The notes: generated by a model not told the origin, from the letters alone. A stretch of 64,000 nucleotides of DNA from Cernens ardua (GCF_051251085.1 NZ_JBPCZH010000002.1:1-64000); one strand, 5' to 3'; counted from the stretch's first letter, positions 26,912 to 36,667 are shown. Made by a program: numbers and translations.

Positions 26912-28267
26912 ATGGATATCGTGGAAAATATCATTGCCGTTATCGTGGTGCTTGGGATTCTGATTACATTCCATGAGTTCGGCCACTTTTGGGTGGCACG
27001 CCGTTGTGGCGTCAAGGTTCTTCGCTTCTCTATCGGATTCGGTAAACCGCTATATCTTCGCAAGGGGGCATCCGGAACCGAGTTCGCTATCTCCTGTATC
27101 CCCTTTGGCGGATACGTCAAAATGCTCGATGAGCGTGAAGCCCCGGTTCCTCAGGATGAGCTTCCCTACGCTTTTAATCGCCAGAGTATCTTTCGGCGTA
27201 TTGCGATTGTTGCCGCCGGACCAATCGCCAACTTTATCCTTGCCTTTCTGCTTTATTGGGTTCTGTTTATCCATGGCATCACGGGGATTGCTCCTGTTGT
27301 GGGTGCCGTATCCCCTTCGTCACCTGCAGAGTCAGGCCATCTAAAAACGGGTGAGGAAATCACTGCTATTCAGGGGCGAAATGTACGCTCCTGGCAAGAA
27401 GCGAACCTTGCTCTACTCGCCTTGATTGGTCAGAACTCGCCAATTCAGATCGAGACGGCGGACGGGCAAATGCATGCGGTTCCCGTATCCCGTTTCCTCG
27501 TTGGGCAAAACCCACCAGATCCACTCCCCGCGCTGGGAATCGCTCCCTGGGAGCCGCCCATTCCCGCTCGAGTCAGTTATGTGATGAAGGGGAGCCCAGC
27601 GGAGCGTGCTGGGTTGAAAGCGGGAGATAATATTCTCTCCATTCAGTCAAAGGTAGTAAGAGAGGTAGTAAGCCAGTGGGAGCAATTTGCCGAACAGGTT
27701 CGCCAATCCCCCGGTAAAACGCTGGTGCTCGAAGTACGTCATTCTGATGGCTCTTTGGGAACTATTCGTTTGACTCCAGAGTCGAAGCTATCAGAAAACA
27801 GGGAGCGTGAAGGGTATATTGGTGCTGCGGCCCAAGCAGAGCCGTATCCTCATCAGTATCTTCGTAATGTACGTTATTCCCCTCTGGCTGCATTGCCACA
27901 AGCGGTACGTCAGACAGGTGAAATGACGTGGCTGACGGTAGATTCATTGGGGAAAATGGTGATTGGCCTGATTTCGCCTCGCAATTTGTCGGGCCCTATC
28001 ACCATTGCTCGGGTGGCCGGTGCGTCTGCACGTAGCGGTATTGAGTCATTTATCGGTTTTTTGGCTTATCTGTCGATTAGTCTTGGTGTTATTAACCTGC
28101 TGCCGATACCCGTGTTGGATGGTGGTCACCTGTTGTATTTCGTCATCGAGGCCATTCGTGGGCGCCCCCTTTCAGAGAAGGTGCAGCTGACAGGTTTACA
28201 GATTGGCGTTACTCTGGTGGCCGTCGTCATGTTCATGGCGTTTTATTTCGACATTATGCGTTTATGA
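26912..28267 (+). CDS. rseP: Site-2 (intramembrane) zinc protease RseP
   Basis: 451 residues. The zinc motif HEFGH (21-25) lies in the first membrane segment, two PDZ domains lie in the periplasmic middle part, and the third zinc ligand is in PIPVLDGGHLLYF near the C-terminus. It performs the second cut of the anti-sigma factor RseA, releasing sigma-E in envelope stress, and clears signal-peptide remnants. The ATG at 26912 is preferred to a GTG six bases upstream. It precedes bamA, whose product is part of the same stress circuit. Confidence 0.96.
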   Translation: MDIVENIIAVIVVLGILITFHEFGHFWVARRCGVKVLRFSIGFGKPLYLRKGASGTEFAISCIPFGGYVKMLDEREAPVPQDELPYAFNRQSIFRRIAIVAAGPIANFILAFLLYWVLFIHGITGIAPVVGAVSPSSPAESGHLKTGEEITAIQGRNVRSWQEANLALLALIGQNSPIQIETADGQMHAVPVSRFLVGQNPPDPLPALGIAPWEPPIPARVSYVMKGSPAERAGLKAGDNILSIQSKVVREVVSQWEQFAEQVRQSPGKTLVLEVRHSDGSLGTIRLTPESKLSENREREGYIGAAAQAEPYPHQYLRNVRYSPLAALPQAVRQTGEMTWLTVDSLGKMVIGLISPRNLSGPITIARVAGASARSGIESFIGFLAYLSISLGVINLLPIPVLDGGHLLYFVIEAIRGRPLSEKVQLTGLQIGVTLVAVVMFMAFYFDIMRL

Positions 28268-28570
28268 AGTGGCAAAATTTTTGCTTTGGTCGTAAATCAA
28301 CGTATCTTATTCGGATATAGGTATAGCGTACCGTTGCTGATTTACCTTGCCGAATGCTTTAGCCTGTTGGCTTATAAGAATGACTTAAGTTAAATGGCTT
28401 CATAATAGGCTTAACTATGTTGTAGTGTCATGCGAGAATGAGCCTGGTCACACTTGTATGATAAATAGCGTGTGTTATGGTGCCAGTTCGCAGATGGATT
28501 GATGGAAATCTCTATTGTGTCTAGCGGTGGAATTAACAAAAATGCAACCCGAAAGAAGCGAAAGGACGGT
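28268..28570. other. rseP-bamA intergenic region
   Basis: About 300 bases. A+T-rich with TATGAT at 28457-28462 as a possible -10 box but no fitting -35. I looked for a sigma-E type promoter (GGAACTT...TCTGA) and did not see one. In-frame codons upstream of bamA are not part of its signal peptide. Confidence 0.35.
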
Positions 28571-30913
28571 ATGAAAATAAAGACCATTGGTTTTGCAGCA
28601 CTGTTGCTGGGCAGCTCTCAGGCAGTCATGGCGGCGTCTTTTCCCATTTCGAACATTCGTGTAGAAGGGTTGCAACGAGTTTCGTCAGGTACAGTCTTCA
28701 ATGTTTTGCCATTGGGGCCGAATGATGCTCTGGATGAAAGTTCTCTGAATCAGGCGGGTGAAGCGCTTTACCATACCGGTCTTTTTGATGATGTCAGTTT
28801 TTCCCGCCAGGGCGGTAATCTTCTGATTCATGTCAAGGAGCGTCCTTCTGTTGCACGTATCCATATCACCGGTAATAAACAGATCCCGACGGACAACCTG
28901 ATCAAGGGGTTGGCTCAGGCGGGTATCGTTCGTGGTCAGGTGCTTCAGCGTTCCACTCTGAATGATGTTCAGCAGCAGCTTGAAAACGAGTACCAGTCCC
29001 AGGGTCGTTTCAACGCACAGATCAAGACTTCCATTACCCGGCTGAATGCTAACAATGTTCAGGTGAACATCAATATCAATGAAGGCGGTACTGCCCGTAT
29101 TCGACAGATCAACTTCGTGGGTAACCATGCATTTAGTGACGGTGAATTGCGTCGCCAGTTGTCCTTGGCTGACCACCCGGGTTGGTTCTTCGGATGGTTC
29201 TCGCATAACGGCTATACACATGATGCCTTTGATCAGGATTTGAATTCACTCAAGAGCTTTTATCAGGATCGTGGTTACGTCAACTTTCGTGTAACGTCCT
29301 CCCAGGTTTCCATCAGCCCTGATCTCGCCAATATTTACGTTAATGTGAATGTAGATGAAGGTGCGCGCTATACCATCAGCAAAATTGCCTTCTCTGGTCG
29401 TTTGGGAATGGATGAAAGCCAGATCCGTAAACTGATCAACGCCAAGTCCGGTCAGGTATATAATCAGAGTCAATTGGATGACTCCGCTCAGGCAATCAAG
29501 CAGGCACTGGGTAACGAGGGGTATGCGTTTGCCAAGGTGAATGTTGTTCCTGAAACCGATGATACAAATGACACGGCAACGGTTGTATTCAATATTGACC
29601 CCGGTCATCGTGCGTATGTAAGGCGTATCAATTTTATCGGTAATACCACGACTGAAGATCAAGTGCTTCGTCGGGAAATGGTACAGATGGAGGGGGCGCC
29701 TGCTTCTTCACAGAATATCCAGCTGTCACGTCTGGCACTTCAACGCCTGGGCTTCTTCAGTGATGTAGAGGAAAAAACCGTTCCTGTACCGGGCCATCCC
29801 GATGAAGTGGATGTCGACTATACGGTGAAAGAGCAACCTTCAGGCAGTATTTCTGCATCGTTGGGTTTTGCCCAGTCTGAAGGTCTGATTTATGGATTGT
29901 CCCTCTCTCAGCCCAACTTCCTCGGAACGGGTAATGAAGTGGATGTAGGTGCTTCACGTAGCGATTACTACACCAATCTGAACTTCGCCTATACCAACCC
30001 CTATTGGACGCTCAGCGGTATCTCACGCGGTTTCAATTTGTATTACAACAAGTTTGATTACGATAACAACGATACCGATGTGTCGGCGTTTTCCAGTAAT
30101 GCCTTTGGTGGCGGTGTCAATTTCGGTTATCCGATCAGTGATCTTTCCCGCATGAATTTTGGTATCGGCGCCGAGCACCGCGATATCAAAAGTTATAGGG
30201 AAACACCTTGGGAAATCTTCGATTATATCAAGCAGCATGGTCGCCATTACAACGACTACACGTTGTCGGCTAGCTGGACACGCAACAACCTGAACTACGG
30301 CATCATGCCTACTGCCGGGAGTAATCAGCAGCTGTCCCTTGAAGCGACGGGGCCGGGGAGCGATGTTCAGTATTACAAGGTGACCTATAATGGTCAGAAA
30401 CTCTTTGCACTTACGCCAGGGTGGTCACTGAAGTTCGGTACCCAGCTGGGATATGGCCATGGTTATGGGAAAACAAGTATCTTCCCGTTCTTCGAAAACT
30501 ACTATGCGGGTGGCCTGGGGTCCGTACGTGGGTTCAGGAGCCAGGCGTTGGGTCAGCGTACTACCCGTCGTAACGACGGGGATCGCTACACCCTGGGCGG
30601 TAATATTTTGATTTCCGGATCGGCGGATCTGATTTTCCCGACACCTTTTGTGCATAACAGCCGTCGTGTGCAGACCTCTGTTTTTGTGGATGCAGGTAAC
30701 ACCTATCTGTCCAAATGTTACTCAACAGCGGGTGGGCCTCAGTCCTCATGTGAATCTGGTGTTCACTTGAATCAGATGAACGTTGCTGCAGGTATCAGCC
30801 TGAATTGGCTAACAGCTATTGGCCCGCTGAGTTTCAGTGTGTCGCGTCCGATTCACAAGGCGAACAATGCTGCATCCCAGTTCTTCCAGTTCTCTTTGGG
30901 ACAAACTTTCTAG
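28571..30913 (+). CDS. bamA: Outer membrane protein assembly factor BamA
   Basis: 780 residues. The signal peptide ends at VMA|ASF, followed by FPISNIRVEGLQRVSSGTVF, the first of five POTRA domains, and a C-terminal 16-strand barrel from about residue 400, ending in Phe. The barrel lid motif is seen as GSVRGF. It is the core of the BAM machine that inserts beta-barrel proteins. The ATG at 28571 has AAAGGA upstream and starts a proper signal peptide. Followed by skp, its periplasmic chaperone partner. Confidence 0.97.
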   Translation: MKIKTIGFAALLLGSSQAVMAASFPISNIRVEGLQRVSSGTVFNVLPLGPNDALDESSLNQAGEALYHTGLFDDVSFSRQGGNLLIHVKERPSVARIHITGNKQIPTDNLIKGLAQAGIVRGQVLQRSTLNDVQQQLENEYQSQGRFNAQIKTSITRLNANNVQVNININEGGTARIRQINFVGNHAFSDGELRRQLSLADHPGWFFGWFSHNGYTHDAFDQDLNSLKSFYQDRGYVNFRVTSSQVSISPDLANIYVNVNVDEGARYTISKIAFSGRLGMDESQIRKLINAKSGQVYNQSQLDDSAQAIKQALGNEGYAFAKVNVVPETDDTNDTATVVFNIDPGHRAYVRRINFIGNTTTEDQVLRREMVQMEGAPASSQNIQLSRLALQRLGFFSDVEEKTVPVPGHPDEVDVDYTVKEQPSGSISASLGFAQSEGLIYGLSLSQPNFLGTGNEVDVGASRSDYYTNLNFAYTNPYWTLSGISRGFNLYYNKFDYDNNDTDVSAFSSNAFGGGVNFGYPISDLSRMNFGIGAEHRDIKSYRETPWEIFDYIKQHGRHYNDYTLSASWTRNNLNYGIMPTAGSNQQLSLEATGPGSDVQYYKVTYNGQKLFALTPGWSLKFGTQLGYGHGYGKTSIFPFFENYYAGGLGSVRGFRSQALGQRTTRRNDGDRYTLGGNILISGSADLIFPTPFVHNSRRVQTSVFVDAGNTYLSKCYSTAGGPQSSCESGVHLNQMNVAAGISLNWLTAIGPLSFSVSRPIHKANNAASQFFQFSLGQTF

Positions 30914-31177
30914 GAGTGCTGAATACAGTTTCTTCTTCAATAGGGGCTCTGGGTCAAGTGGTTTCGTACAGAGCCTTATGGAAAAACGAAAGCATGAGTC
31001 TAAAAGCGATGGAAGGGCTGGCGTAGGTTCATGGCGCTGTATCGGCTCCCGTAAGCAAGGGTCGTTCACGTTTTGATAAAATAGGTGCCTAGGCGCTTTA
31101 AGCAAGTATCTCATCGTTGTCAGGCATATCCTGTGATGTGTTGATAACGTGCCGATTTTCTACAAGGAGTTAATTAC

Positions 31178-31681
31178 ATGCGTAAATTAGGGATTGCTGT
31201 AGGATTGGCTGCAGCCGTAATGGGTACTTCCTTCGCGGCTCAGGCCAATGAAGTTGCGGTTGTTGACTGGCAGCAGGCATTGATGAATACGACTGCCGCA
31301 AAACAGTCCATCAATCAGCTGCGTAATCAACTTGGCAATCAGCCGCAGCAGGTTGAATCTCTTGGTCAACGTGTACAGCAGCTTCAGGATCGCCTGCAGC
31401 GCGATGGCTCAACCATGTCAGAAAGTGCACGCAACAATCTGATCAAGCAGCTTCAGACTCAGGGCACCGAGTTCGAACAGAAGCGTGATCACCTTGAGCA
31501 GGTACGCCAGCAGACTGAGCAGAACTTCCTTCAGCAGGCACGTCCTCGTCTTCAGCGTGCAATGCAGTCTGTCATTCGTGCACACCACGTTGATGTCCTG
31601 ATTGACCGCTCTGCTGTTCTATATGCACCAGACGCACTGGATCTGACCAACGAAGTGACTGCAGCTTACAATCGCGGTTAA
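31178..31681 (+). CDS. skp: Periplasmic chaperone Skp (OmpH)
   Basis: 167 residues. Signal peptide cleaved at AQA|NEV, then VAVVDWQQALMNT, a long Gln-rich coiled-coil arm (LGQRVQQLQDRLQRDG ... QTEQNFLQQARPRLQ) and the C-terminal beta strand. Skp forms a trimer that carries unfolded outer-membrane proteins to BamA. AAGGAG lies 8 bases before the ATG. Its position between bamA and lpxD is conserved. Confidence 0.95.
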   Translation: MRKLGIAVGLAAAVMGTSFAAQANEVAVVDWQQALMNTTAAKQSINQLRNQLGNQPQQVESLGQRVQQLQDRLQRDGSTMSESARNNLIKQLQTQGTEFEQKRDHLEQVRQQTEQNFLQQARPRLQRAMQSVIRAHHVDVLIDRSAVLYAPDALDLTNEVTAAYNRG

Positions 31682-31814
31682 TTCAGCCTTTCAAGGTTGA
31701 TGCAATTGCCGTGGCGGTGTAGCTCTCCCGTGGGCCATGCATGCTGTCAAGTATCCACGGGTTGTCGATGCAGCTGTATCGTTATGGTGTTGCCTTCAGT
31801 TGTTTTCACTTCTT

Positions 31815-31838
31815 CAATGGCGCACTAGTGCGCCATTG
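31815..31838. repeat. Perfect 24-bp palindrome before lpxD
   Basis: Twelve bases (CAATGGCGCACT) are followed by their exact reverse complement, ending 12 bases before the lpxD ATG. In RNA it would form a hairpin of about 10 bp next to the start codon. No T run follows, so it is not a normal terminator. Confidence 0.85.
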
Positions 31839-31850
31839 GTCATTAAGCGA

Positions 31851-32885
31851 ATGAACATGAATACCTCTTCTACCCTGGGCTGGACATTAGGAGAGCTTGC
31901 TGAAAAAGCGCAAGCTACTCTTAAAGGGGATGCCTCGCGCCGAGTCACCGGATTTTCAACATTGCAGGATGCCGGTCCTGATGATATCGCTTTCCTGGCA
32001 AACCCTGCCTACCTAAAACACCTGGAGAGCACTCGGGCTGCAGCAGTATTGGTCTCGGCGGAGCATGCGGATGCTTGTCCAACCAATGCATTGATTCTTA
32101 AAAACCCTTATCTCGGTTTTGCGCTGTTGTCCCCTTGTTTTGCTCGTACAGAGCAAATGTTTGAAGCGGGGATCCATCCTTCTGCCACCATCAGTGATAC
32201 GGCTGAGCTGGGTGAAGATGTGTCGATCGGTCCGAATGTCGTTATTGGAGCACACGTTCGTATCGGACGTGGGACACGTATCGGTGCAGGCTGTTTTATT
32301 GGAGACGATACCGAGATCGGTGAAGAGGGGCTGTTATACGCTAATGTGACACTTTATCACGGCCTGATGATCGGAAAGCGTGCTATTATTCATAGCTCAG
32401 CGGTTGTGGGTGGGGACGGTTTCGGCTTCGCCCATACAGGAAGGAACTGGGTCAAGATTGCACAAATCGGCAGTGTCATCATCGGTGATGATGTCGAAAT
32501 CGGTGCATGCTCCAGTATTGATCGCGGTGCGCTCGGCGACACAGTGATTGGAAATGATGTTAAAATAGATAGTCAGGTTCAGGTTGCACATAATGTGCAG
32601 GTTGGAGACCACAGTGCCCTGGCGGGTTGTGTTGGGGTAGCAGGCTCAACAAGGATTGGCCGTGGCTGCCTATTGGGCGGCGGTGTCGGGCTGGGTGGCC
32701 ATATCGAAATTGCTGATGGCGTCACTTTGACCGGTATGAGCATGGTGACCAACTCGATTCCCGAACCCGGGGTATATTCCTCCGGCACAGGGGTTATGCC
32801 CAATGCACAATGGCGCAAAAGTGTCGTTCGATTCAGACAGCTCGATTCTTTGGCCAAGCGCCTGAATAAACTAGAAAAGTCCTAG
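31851..32885 (+). CDS. lpxD: UDP-3-O-(3-hydroxyacyl)glucosamine N-acyltransferase LpxD
   Basis: 344 residues. The N-terminal uridine-binding part (TLGELAEKAQATLKGDASRRVTG ... DIAFLANPAYLKHL, read in order) is followed by hexapeptide repeats forming a left-handed beta-helix (SIGPNVVIGAHVRIGRGTRIGAG) and a C-terminal helical tail. The catalytic His lies in VAHNVQVGDHSALAG. It adds the second acyl chain in lipid A synthesis. ATG 31851 or 31857 is possible; the ribosome binding site is poor and a palindrome sits right before it. Confidence 0.95.
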   Translation: MNMNTSSTLGWTLGELAEKAQATLKGDASRRVTGFSTLQDAGPDDIAFLANPAYLKHLESTRAAAVLVSAEHADACPTNALILKNPYLGFALLSPCFARTEQMFEAGIHPSATISDTAELGEDVSIGPNVVIGAHVRIGRGTRIGAGCFIGDDTEIGEEGLLYANVTLYHGLMIGKRAIIHSSAVVGGDGFGFAHTGRNWVKIAQIGSVIIGDDVEIGACSSIDRGALGDTVIGNDVKIDSQVQVAHNVQVGDHSALAGCVGVAGSTRIGRGCLLGGGVGLGGHIEIADGVTLTGMSMVTNSIPEPGVYSSGTGVMPNAQWRKSVVRFRQLDSLAKRLNKLEKS

Positions 32886-33203
32886 ATCCTGTGGAGTATT
32901 CCTTACACAGGGCGGCTGCACATTAATTGGTGGAAGCCTGTGCTTCTACCTTTTTCGTGTCAGCATATAAATTTTCCGCTAGGGTAGTTGTATATTTGTT
33001 GCTCCGTTGTTGCCATTTCATGGTCATTGTCCAGTGGTAGTGATTACTTACAGGGAGTCACCATCCGGGGCAGGTAATGTCGTGGCATATACATTGTCGT
33101 GCATGGATGCCATGCACCACACATAGCGGGGTGTTTTTTTCGTACGCTTGAATTTTCAGGCGAATTGTTTTTATAAGAGGCATTTGTCTCAGAGGTTTTC
33201 TGC
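32886..33203. other. lpxD-fabZ intergenic region
   Basis: About 320 bases, no gene. An 8-bp hairpin GTGCATGG / CCATGCAC (33099-33117) is followed 17 bases later by a seven-T run, so a weak terminator or attenuator is possible. Such a long gap inside this usually tight cluster suggests fabZ-lpxA has its own promoter. Confidence 0.4.
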
Positions 33204-33647
33204 ATGGTCATGGATATCAAGGAAATCCAGGAATTCTTACCCCATAGGTACCCATTCCTTTTAGTCGATCGCGTTGTCGAACTGGAAGAAGGTAGCTATA
33301 TCAAGGCCTATAAGAATATCAGCTTCAATGAAAATTTCTTCTGTGGGCACTTTCCTGAGCACCCGATCATGCCAGGCGTTCTGATTACTGAAGCTCTGGC
33401 TCAGGCAGCTGGGATTCTCGGTTTCAAAACAGGTAACAAGCGTCCCAGCGATGGCTATGTCTATTATTATGTAGGCAGTGATAACGTCCGCCTGAAACGT
33501 CCTGTGGTGCCGGGCGATCAGCTGATTTTGGAAGCATGGATTGTCAAGGAACGCCGTGGTATCTGGAAATTCGCCTGCAAGGCCAGTGTAGATGAGGCGC
33601 TTGTATGTGAAGCTGACATCATGTGTGCTGAGAGGAAACTCGATTGA
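33204..33647 (+). CDS. fabZ: 3-hydroxyacyl-ACP dehydratase FabZ
   Basis: 147 residues, hot-dog fold. It dehydrates 3-hydroxyacyl-ACP in fatty acid elongation. LPHRYPFLLVDRVVE and GHFPEHPIMPGVLITEALAQ are hallmarks, with catalytic His49 and Glu63. AGAGG lies before the ATG. It competes with LpxA for 3-hydroxymyristoyl-ACP, and the two genes overlap by 4 bases. Confidence 0.97.
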   Translation: MVMDIKEIQEFLPHRYPFLLVDRVVELEEGSYIKAYKNISFNENFFCGHFPEHPIMPGVLITEALAQAAGILGFKTGNKRPSDGYVYYYVGSDNVRLKRPVVPGDQLILEAWIVKERRGIWKFACKASVDEALVCEADIMCAERKLD

Positions 33648-34411
33648 TACACCCCACTGCAATCATAGATCCGGGCGCCAGGCTGGCTCCCGACGTAAAA
33701 GTCGGCCCCTACAGCATGATCGGGCCTGATGTTGTGATTGGCCCTGGATGTGTTATCGAATCACACGTTGTTATCAAAGGGCCTACCTCCATTGGTGCCA
33801 ACAACCGTTTTTTCCAGTTTGCGTCCATTGGCGAAGAGTGTCAGGACAAAAAATATCACGGGGAAAGTACACGTCTTGTTATCGGTGATAACAATATTTT
33901 CCGTGAAAGTGTTACCGTCCACCGAGGTACAGCTCAGGATAATTGGGAAACCCGCGTTGGTAGCGATAACCTTGTGATGGCGTATGCCCACATAGCGCAT
34001 GATTGTGTTATCGGTGACCACTGTGTTCTGGCCAATAGCGCGACGCTAGCCGGGCACGTTACTGTGGGAGATCACGCTATTATTGGTGGATTGGCGGCCA
34101 TCCATCAGTTCTGTCGTATTGGTTCCCATTCGATGATCGGTGGTTTGGCTGCCGTGAGCATGGACATCGTTGCCTACACTATCGCCAATGGTAATCCGGC
34201 AAGAACGCATGGTATCAATATTGAAGGACTGCGCCGTCGCGGTTTTGATGCCGATGTCATAAGTAAGTTGCGTGAGGCGTACAAGCTGGTTTTTCGTAGC
34301 AATCGTAAGCTGGCTGAGTGCATCGACATTCTGGAAGAGGGCGAAACAGGCCCTGAACTTCAGTTGTTTGTGGATTCACTCAAATACTCTTCTCGGGGTA
34401 TTACCCGTTAA
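33644..34411 (+). CDS. lpxA: UDP-N-acetylglucosamine O-acyltransferase LpxA
   Basis: 255 residues, a left-handed beta-helix of hexapeptide repeats (VKVGPYSMIGPDVVIGPG) plus a C-terminal helical domain. First step of lipid A synthesis. The catalytic His119 lies in AYAHIAHDCVIGD. The start is a TTG within the fabZ stop region, with AGGA 7 bases upstream, so translation is coupled to fabZ. Confidence 0.96.
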   Translation: MIHPTAIIDPGARLAPDVKVGPYSMIGPDVVIGPGCVIESHVVIKGPTSIGANNRFFQFASIGEECQDKKYHGESTRLVIGDNNIFRESVTVHRGTAQDNWETRVGSDNLVMAYAHIAHDCVIGDHCVLANSATLAGHVTVGDHAIIGGLAAIHQFCRIGSHSMIGGLAAVSMDIVAYTIANGNPARTHGINIEGLRRRGFDADVISKLREAYKLVFRSNRKLAECIDILEEGETGPELQLFVDSLKYSSRGITR

Positions 34412-34486
34412 TCCTGCGCACTTCCGAGCTACCTCCCTGCTCATCAGAGTCCATTTACTCTGACGGGTAGGTAGGGTGGCCGGTAT

Positions 34487-34513
34487 TTCCCATGGTGTTT
34501 TCTCCCATGGGAA
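34487..34513. repeat. Inverted repeat between lpxA and lpxB
   Basis: TTCCCATGG and CCATGGGAA form a 9-bp stem with a 9-base loop; TAATTT follows. A weak attenuator is possible. Confidence 0.4.
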
Positions 34514-34600
34514 TAATTTCAGCATGTATGGCAAATCGCAGTTTGAATTCTGCTCGGTTATTCTCCCGTTGTTTATCCCTTCATTGTGAAGTCTTCCTTT

Positions 34601-35779
34601 ATGCCGATTTCTCTTGCTTCCATTGATTCAGATTCACCTTTACGTATCTTTGTCGTTGCCGGTGAGCTCTCAGGAGACGTTCTAGGCGCGGGACTGATGA
34701 GTGAGATCAAAAAACGCTACCCTAATGCCCTCTTTCGAGGAGTGGGCGGTCCAGCAATGATAGCGGAAGGCTTCGAGACACTGGTGCCGATGGAGCGCCT
34801 CTCGGTCATGGGATTCGTCGAGGTCATCAGGCACCTGCCGGGGTTGATTTCGCTCAGGCATCAACTGGAGAAGGACGCGCTCGCCTGGCAGGCTGATATC
34901 ATGGTAGGCATCGATTCGCCCGACTTTAATACCGGTCTTGAACTGGCACTGCGCAAAAAGGGTATTGCCACGGCTCACTACGTCAGCCCATCCGTATGGG
35001 CATGGCGGCAAGGGCGTGTGAAGAAAATCCGGCGTGCTGATGATCTTATGCTGACGTTTCTTCCTTTCGAAGCAGATTTTTATCGTCAACATCAGGTGCC
35101 GGTCACCTTTGTTGGGCATCCGCTGGCAGACAAGCTTCCTCTTGAGGATGACCAAAAAGCGGCACGGCGCTCATTATCGCTCGACGCCCGTGCCCCTTTG
35201 CTGGCATTACTGCCAGGATCACGTTACAACGAGGTCAAACTGATGCTTCCGGTGTATCTGGAGGCGTTGAGATTGCTGAGAGGCTATCACTTTGGGCTGG
35301 AAGCCATCATTCCTGCGGCATCGCCTGAACGGCGCCATGAAATCGAAGCCTTGATAGAAACGGCGGATATTGATCCGGGGACAAAATCCGTTCTACATGT
35401 CATTGATGGACAGGCGGCTCAGGCGATGACGGCAGCAGATGCCGTCTTGTTGACTTCGGGGACTTCTGCGCTGGAAGCCATGTTATGCCATCGGCCCATG
35501 GTCGTGGCATATTGTATGGCACCTTTAACATATGCTATTGCGAAACGTGTAGTACGAACACAATGGATTTCCCTTCCGAATCTACTGGCGCAGGAAACCA
35601 TAGTGCCCGAACTGATTCAGGAAGAGGCCAGTGCTGAAAAAATCGCCGAGATATTACAGCCTTTGCTCTTTGAAGACCAGACTCCCTTGCGCCAACGTTT
35701 CAAGCAGATGCATCATGTTCTGGCGGTTAATGCCAGTGAACATGCAGCCGAGGCTGTGCTGGGGCTGATTACATCCTGA
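34601..35779 (+). CDS. lpxB: Lipid-A-disaccharide synthase LpxB
   Basis: 392 residues, GT19 glycosyltransferase. It joins UDP-2,3-diacylglucosamine and lipid X at the inner membrane. FVVAGELSGDVLGAGL, HYVSPSVWAWRQGRVKKI, LLPGSRYNEV and LTSGTSALEAMLCHRPMVV are family blocks. The start is uncertain between ATG 34601 and GTG 34586; neither has a good ribosome binding site. A 190-base gap to lpxA contains a hairpin. Confidence 0.95.
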   Translation: MPISLASIDSDSPLRIFVVAGELSGDVLGAGLMSEIKKRYPNALFRGVGGPAMIAEGFETLVPMERLSVMGFVEVIRHLPGLISLRHQLEKDALAWQADIMVGIDSPDFNTGLELALRKKGIATAHYVSPSVWAWRQGRVKKIRRADDLMLTFLPFEADFYRQHQVPVTFVGHPLADKLPLEDDQKAARRSLSLDARAPLLALLPGSRYNEVKLMLPVYLEALRLLRGYHFGLEAIIPAASPERRHEIEALIETADIDPGTKSVLHVIDGQAAQAMTAADAVLLTSGTSALEAMLCHRPMVVAYCMAPLTYAIAKRVVRTQWISLPNLLAQETIVPELIQEEASAEKIAEILQPLLFEDQTPLRQRFKQMHHVLAVNASEHAAEAVLGLITS

Positions 35780-35790
35780 GCGTGGCAAAT

Positions 35791-35832
35791 GTCCGGTGGG
35801 GTATTGCTTTTGTCTGGTGGGATATTGCTTTT
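35791..35832. repeat. 21-bp tandem duplication after lpxB
   Basis: Two adjacent 21-base copies (35791-35811 and 35812-35832) differ at only two positions (C/T and G/A). Core: GGTGGGxTATTGCTTTT. Non-coding. Confidence 0.85.
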
Positions 35833-35998
35833 GAGTGTAGCCTCCTGTGCGGCTACCGAGCTGATTTCACGCTCTCAACTAAACGCATGGGTTGATAAAT
35901 ACCTGGCACACACCTCAGTGTTTTCGAATGTGATAGGCCCTTGAGCGTCATGGGGGCTTGAACGTATTCCGCTGCCACTATCTGAAGGGAGCTTTTTT

Positions 35999-36667
35999 GT
36001 GGCTAAAGCCATTACCTATCCTCCGCTCGAAATTCCGTATAAAGGTTATTATCTGGCAGGTGTTGATGAAGTCGGACGGGGGCCATTGATTGGTGATGTC
36101 GTCGCTGCCGCTGTAATTCTTGATCCAACAGATCCCATTGAAGGACTTACTGATTCCAAGGCGCTATCAGCGAAAAAACGTGAATATTTCGACGCTCAGA
36201 TTCGTGAAAAGGCGTTGGCCTTTGCTATTGGTCGTGCTTCACCTGAAGAAATTGACGAATTGAACATCTATCATGCGACGCATCTTGCCATGCGCCGCGC
36301 TATTGATGCACTGATGCCCAGAGCAGAATATCTACTGGTCGATGGTAATCGGATGCCCGAGCATGCCCTACCAGGCATGCCTGTCGTCAAGGGGGATTTG
36401 CGTCATCCTGCCATCAGTGCCGCGTCGATTGTCGCCAAAGTGGCACGTGATCACGACATGGTTGCACTGGATGTTCTCTACCCTGAATTTGGTTTGGCCA
36501 GACATAAGGGATATCCTACAAAAGAGCACCTGACGGCGTTGGAGCAGCACGGTGTGTTACCACAACATCGGCGCTCTTTTGGCCCTGTAAAGCGCATGTT
36601 GGCGTCTACTGATCACACTTCCGGTATCAATATGAATTTGCACCACAGCACAGGTTTTCCATCATGA
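35999..36667 (+). CDS. rnhB: Ribonuclease HII
   Basis: 222 residues. It removes ribonucleotides and RNA primers from RNA-DNA hybrids. The catalytic pair Asp23-Glu24 lies in AGVDEVGRGPLIGDVVAAA; LTDSKALSAKKRE, VDGNRMP and SAASIVAKVARDHDM complete the type 2 signature. The loop reads GPLIGD where most members have GPLAG. GTG start with AAGGGAG 7 bases upstream. It overlaps dnaE by 4 bases (ATGA). Confidence 0.96.
   Translation: MAKAITYPPLEIPYKGYYLAGVDEVGRGPLIGDVVAAAVILDPTDPIEGLTDSKALSAKKREYFDAQIREKALAFAIGRASPEEIDELNIYHATHLAMRRAIDALMPRAEYLLVDGNRMPEHALPGMPVVKGDLRHPAISAASIVAKVARDHDMVALDVLYPEFGLARHKGYPTKEHLTALEQHGVLPQHRRSFGPVKRMLASTDHTSGINMNLHHSTGFPS

Noticed and set aside
28268..28570. Sigma-E promoter before bamA
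   Set aside because: I could not find the GGAACTT / TCTGA pair at a suitable spacing.
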